Origin: Roseateles sp. DAIF2 | Lineage (GTDB): Bacteria; Pseudomonadota; Gammaproteobacteria; Burkholderiales; Burkholderiaceae_C | Assembly (NCBI RefSeq): GCF_015624425.1 | Contig: NZ_CP049919.1 | Location: 5,828,001-5,892,000, forward strand | DNA: 64,000 nucleotides | Reading direction: 5' to 3' | Part shown: positions 63,440 to 64,000 of the stretch, one piece after another | Layout of the letters: every line of letters starts with the position of its first letter | Numbering within the stretch: the first letter of the stretch is position 1 | Program-made: the position numbers and the translations under genes | Notes under the pieces: model-generated | The model's database searches: none | What the model saw: only the letters and a program-made list of their open reading frames with translations | Told to the model about the DNA's origin: nothing

Positions 63440-63565
63440 GTGGCCCCGGTTGCTGAGAAGCCTGCTGCGAAAAACAGCAAGGCAGCGGCGAACGCCAACT
63501 TCGGCATGAACATGCCGATGATGTGCAGCGCCTTCGATACCTCGATGTGGCTCAACGCCGCCTGA
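63440..63565 (+). CDS. possible small ORF before the terminator
   Basis: A frame open through the barstar 3' end can start at GTG 63440 and encode 41 residues ([17 protein letters not shown], then [10 protein letters not shown]). It ends 25 bases before the terminator, so it would be on the same transcript. The reverse strand also has an open frame, so coding is uncertain. Weakly supported; no family was recognised. Confidence 0.25.
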   Translation: MAPVAEKPAAKNSKAAANANFGMNMPMMCSAFDTSMWLNAA

Positions 63566-63590
63566 CGGTTCGAGTCCACGAACGACCAGC

Positions 63591-63625
63591 AAAGGCCCCT
63601 GCGGATCGCAGGGGCCTTTTCTTTT
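63591..63625 (+). terminator. rho-independent terminator
   Basis: AAAGGCCCCTGCG (63591-63603) pairs with CGCAGGGGCCTTT (63607-63619) around GAT and runs into TTTTCTTTT. It ends the RNase/barstar transcript. Confidence 0.9.
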
Positions 63626-63705
63626 GCGCGCCTGAGCAGAAGTCCGGACGCCGGCGCCGGGCCGGCTTCGTACACTCGCGGCACTTCAAAACCCCGGAAT
63701 CCCCG

Positions 63706-64000
63706 ATGAGTTCCCTTTTCCACTGGCGGGAAGTCCGCCCCGCCCCCGGCGCGGTCGTCGCCCCCGACGAGCGCCTGCCCTGGCCCCAGACCTTCGCGAT
63801 GGGCGTGCAGCATGTGATCGCGATGTTCGGCGCCACCGTGCTGGCACCGATCCTGATGGGCTTCGACCCCAATCTCGCAATCCTGATGAGCGGCATCGGC
63901 ACACTGATCTTCTTCGTGCTGACCGGCGGCAAGGTGCCCAGCTACCTGGGCTCCAGCTTCGCCTTCATCGGCGTCGTGATCGCGGCCAGCGGCTATGCCG
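63706..64000 (+). CDS. NCS2 family uracil/xanthine permease, 5' end
   Basis: The first 98 codons of a nucleobase:cation symporter. [19 protein letters not shown] and [16 protein letters not shown] are diagnostic of the UraA/RutG/xanthine permease family. The window ends inside the gene. Substrate (uracil, xanthine or other) cannot be told from this part. Confidence 0.88.
   Translation, partial: MSSLFHWREVRPAPGAVVAPDERLPWPQTFAMGVQHVIAMFGATVLAPILMGFDPNLAILMSGIGTLIFFVLTGGKVPSYLGSSFAFIGVVIAASGYA

Noticed and set aside
63567..63585. GGTTCGAGTCC resembling a tRNA T-loop
   Set aside because: The flanks do not form a T stem, and no acceptor, D or anticodon arm can be drawn.

Overview
This 64 kb window is high-GC chromosomal DNA of a betaproteobacterium in the order Burkholderiales. 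The gene order fur-bamE-dapB-exbB-exbD-leuS-lptE-holA, the hpf-ptsN-hprK block, two PEP-CTERM proteins and the style of the signalling genes suggest the Roseateles/Mitsuaria/Rubrivivax group. That placement is inferred from synteny and protein style only. No rRNA, tRNA, transposase or CRISPR array was seen. Both ends are cut: a hypothetical gene on the left and an NCS2 uracil/xanthine permease on the right.

Layout. (1) 1-1.6 kb: a visibly lower-GC edge with a truncated unknown gene and a DUF4238 gene, possibly the end of an acquired segment. (2) 1.7-13 kb: a Nudix gene broken by a 4-bp duplication, an M28 peptidase, 2TM and YkvA membrane proteins, an acyl-CoA ligase, a Ser/Thr kinase with TPRs, trpS and a GGDEF/EAL protein. 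(3) 13-17.6 kb: phosphatidylserine decarboxylase carrying an in-frame copy of a dispersed repeat, then a sulfur-transfer operon (desulfurase/ETHE1-like/rhodanese fusion, trhO) and a GST. (4) 17.7-26.2 kb: accessory genes, namely two PEP-CTERM proteins, an alpha/beta hydrolase, a LasA-like endopeptidase, a GST with a LysR regulator, and a YtrA-type GntR/ABC operon. (5) 26.2-29.7 kb: a diiron protein, an unannotated structured plus-strand RNA (about 27.3-27.53 kb), a TetR/VOC divergon with twin operators, and corA. (6) 30-39.4 kb: housekeeping core (hpf, ptsN, hprK, fur, bamE, dapB, exbBD, leuS, lptE, holA). (7) 39.4-48.8 kb: a GNAT, a cupredoxin-like protein paired with a membrane c-di-GMP enzyme, a VOC gene behind a LexA-like box, an unknown membrane protein, a 2-hydroxyacid dehydrogenase, and pncC-pgpA-thiL. 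(8) 49-56.9 kb: accessory small enzymes, a large nested palindrome, an M16 peptidase coupled to an ATPase, and a kelch protein. (9) 57-64 kb: a PAS histidine kinase/FixJ-type regulator divergent from maeB, a secreted RNase with its barstar inhibitor, and the start of a permease gene.

Most worth following up: the structured RNA with a CU-rich loop at 27.3-27.5 kb; the palindromic repeat family with one copy translated inside Psd; the three-domain sulfur fusion protein; the nested palindrome at 52.06-52.30 kb; and a LexA-like site in front of a VOC gene.
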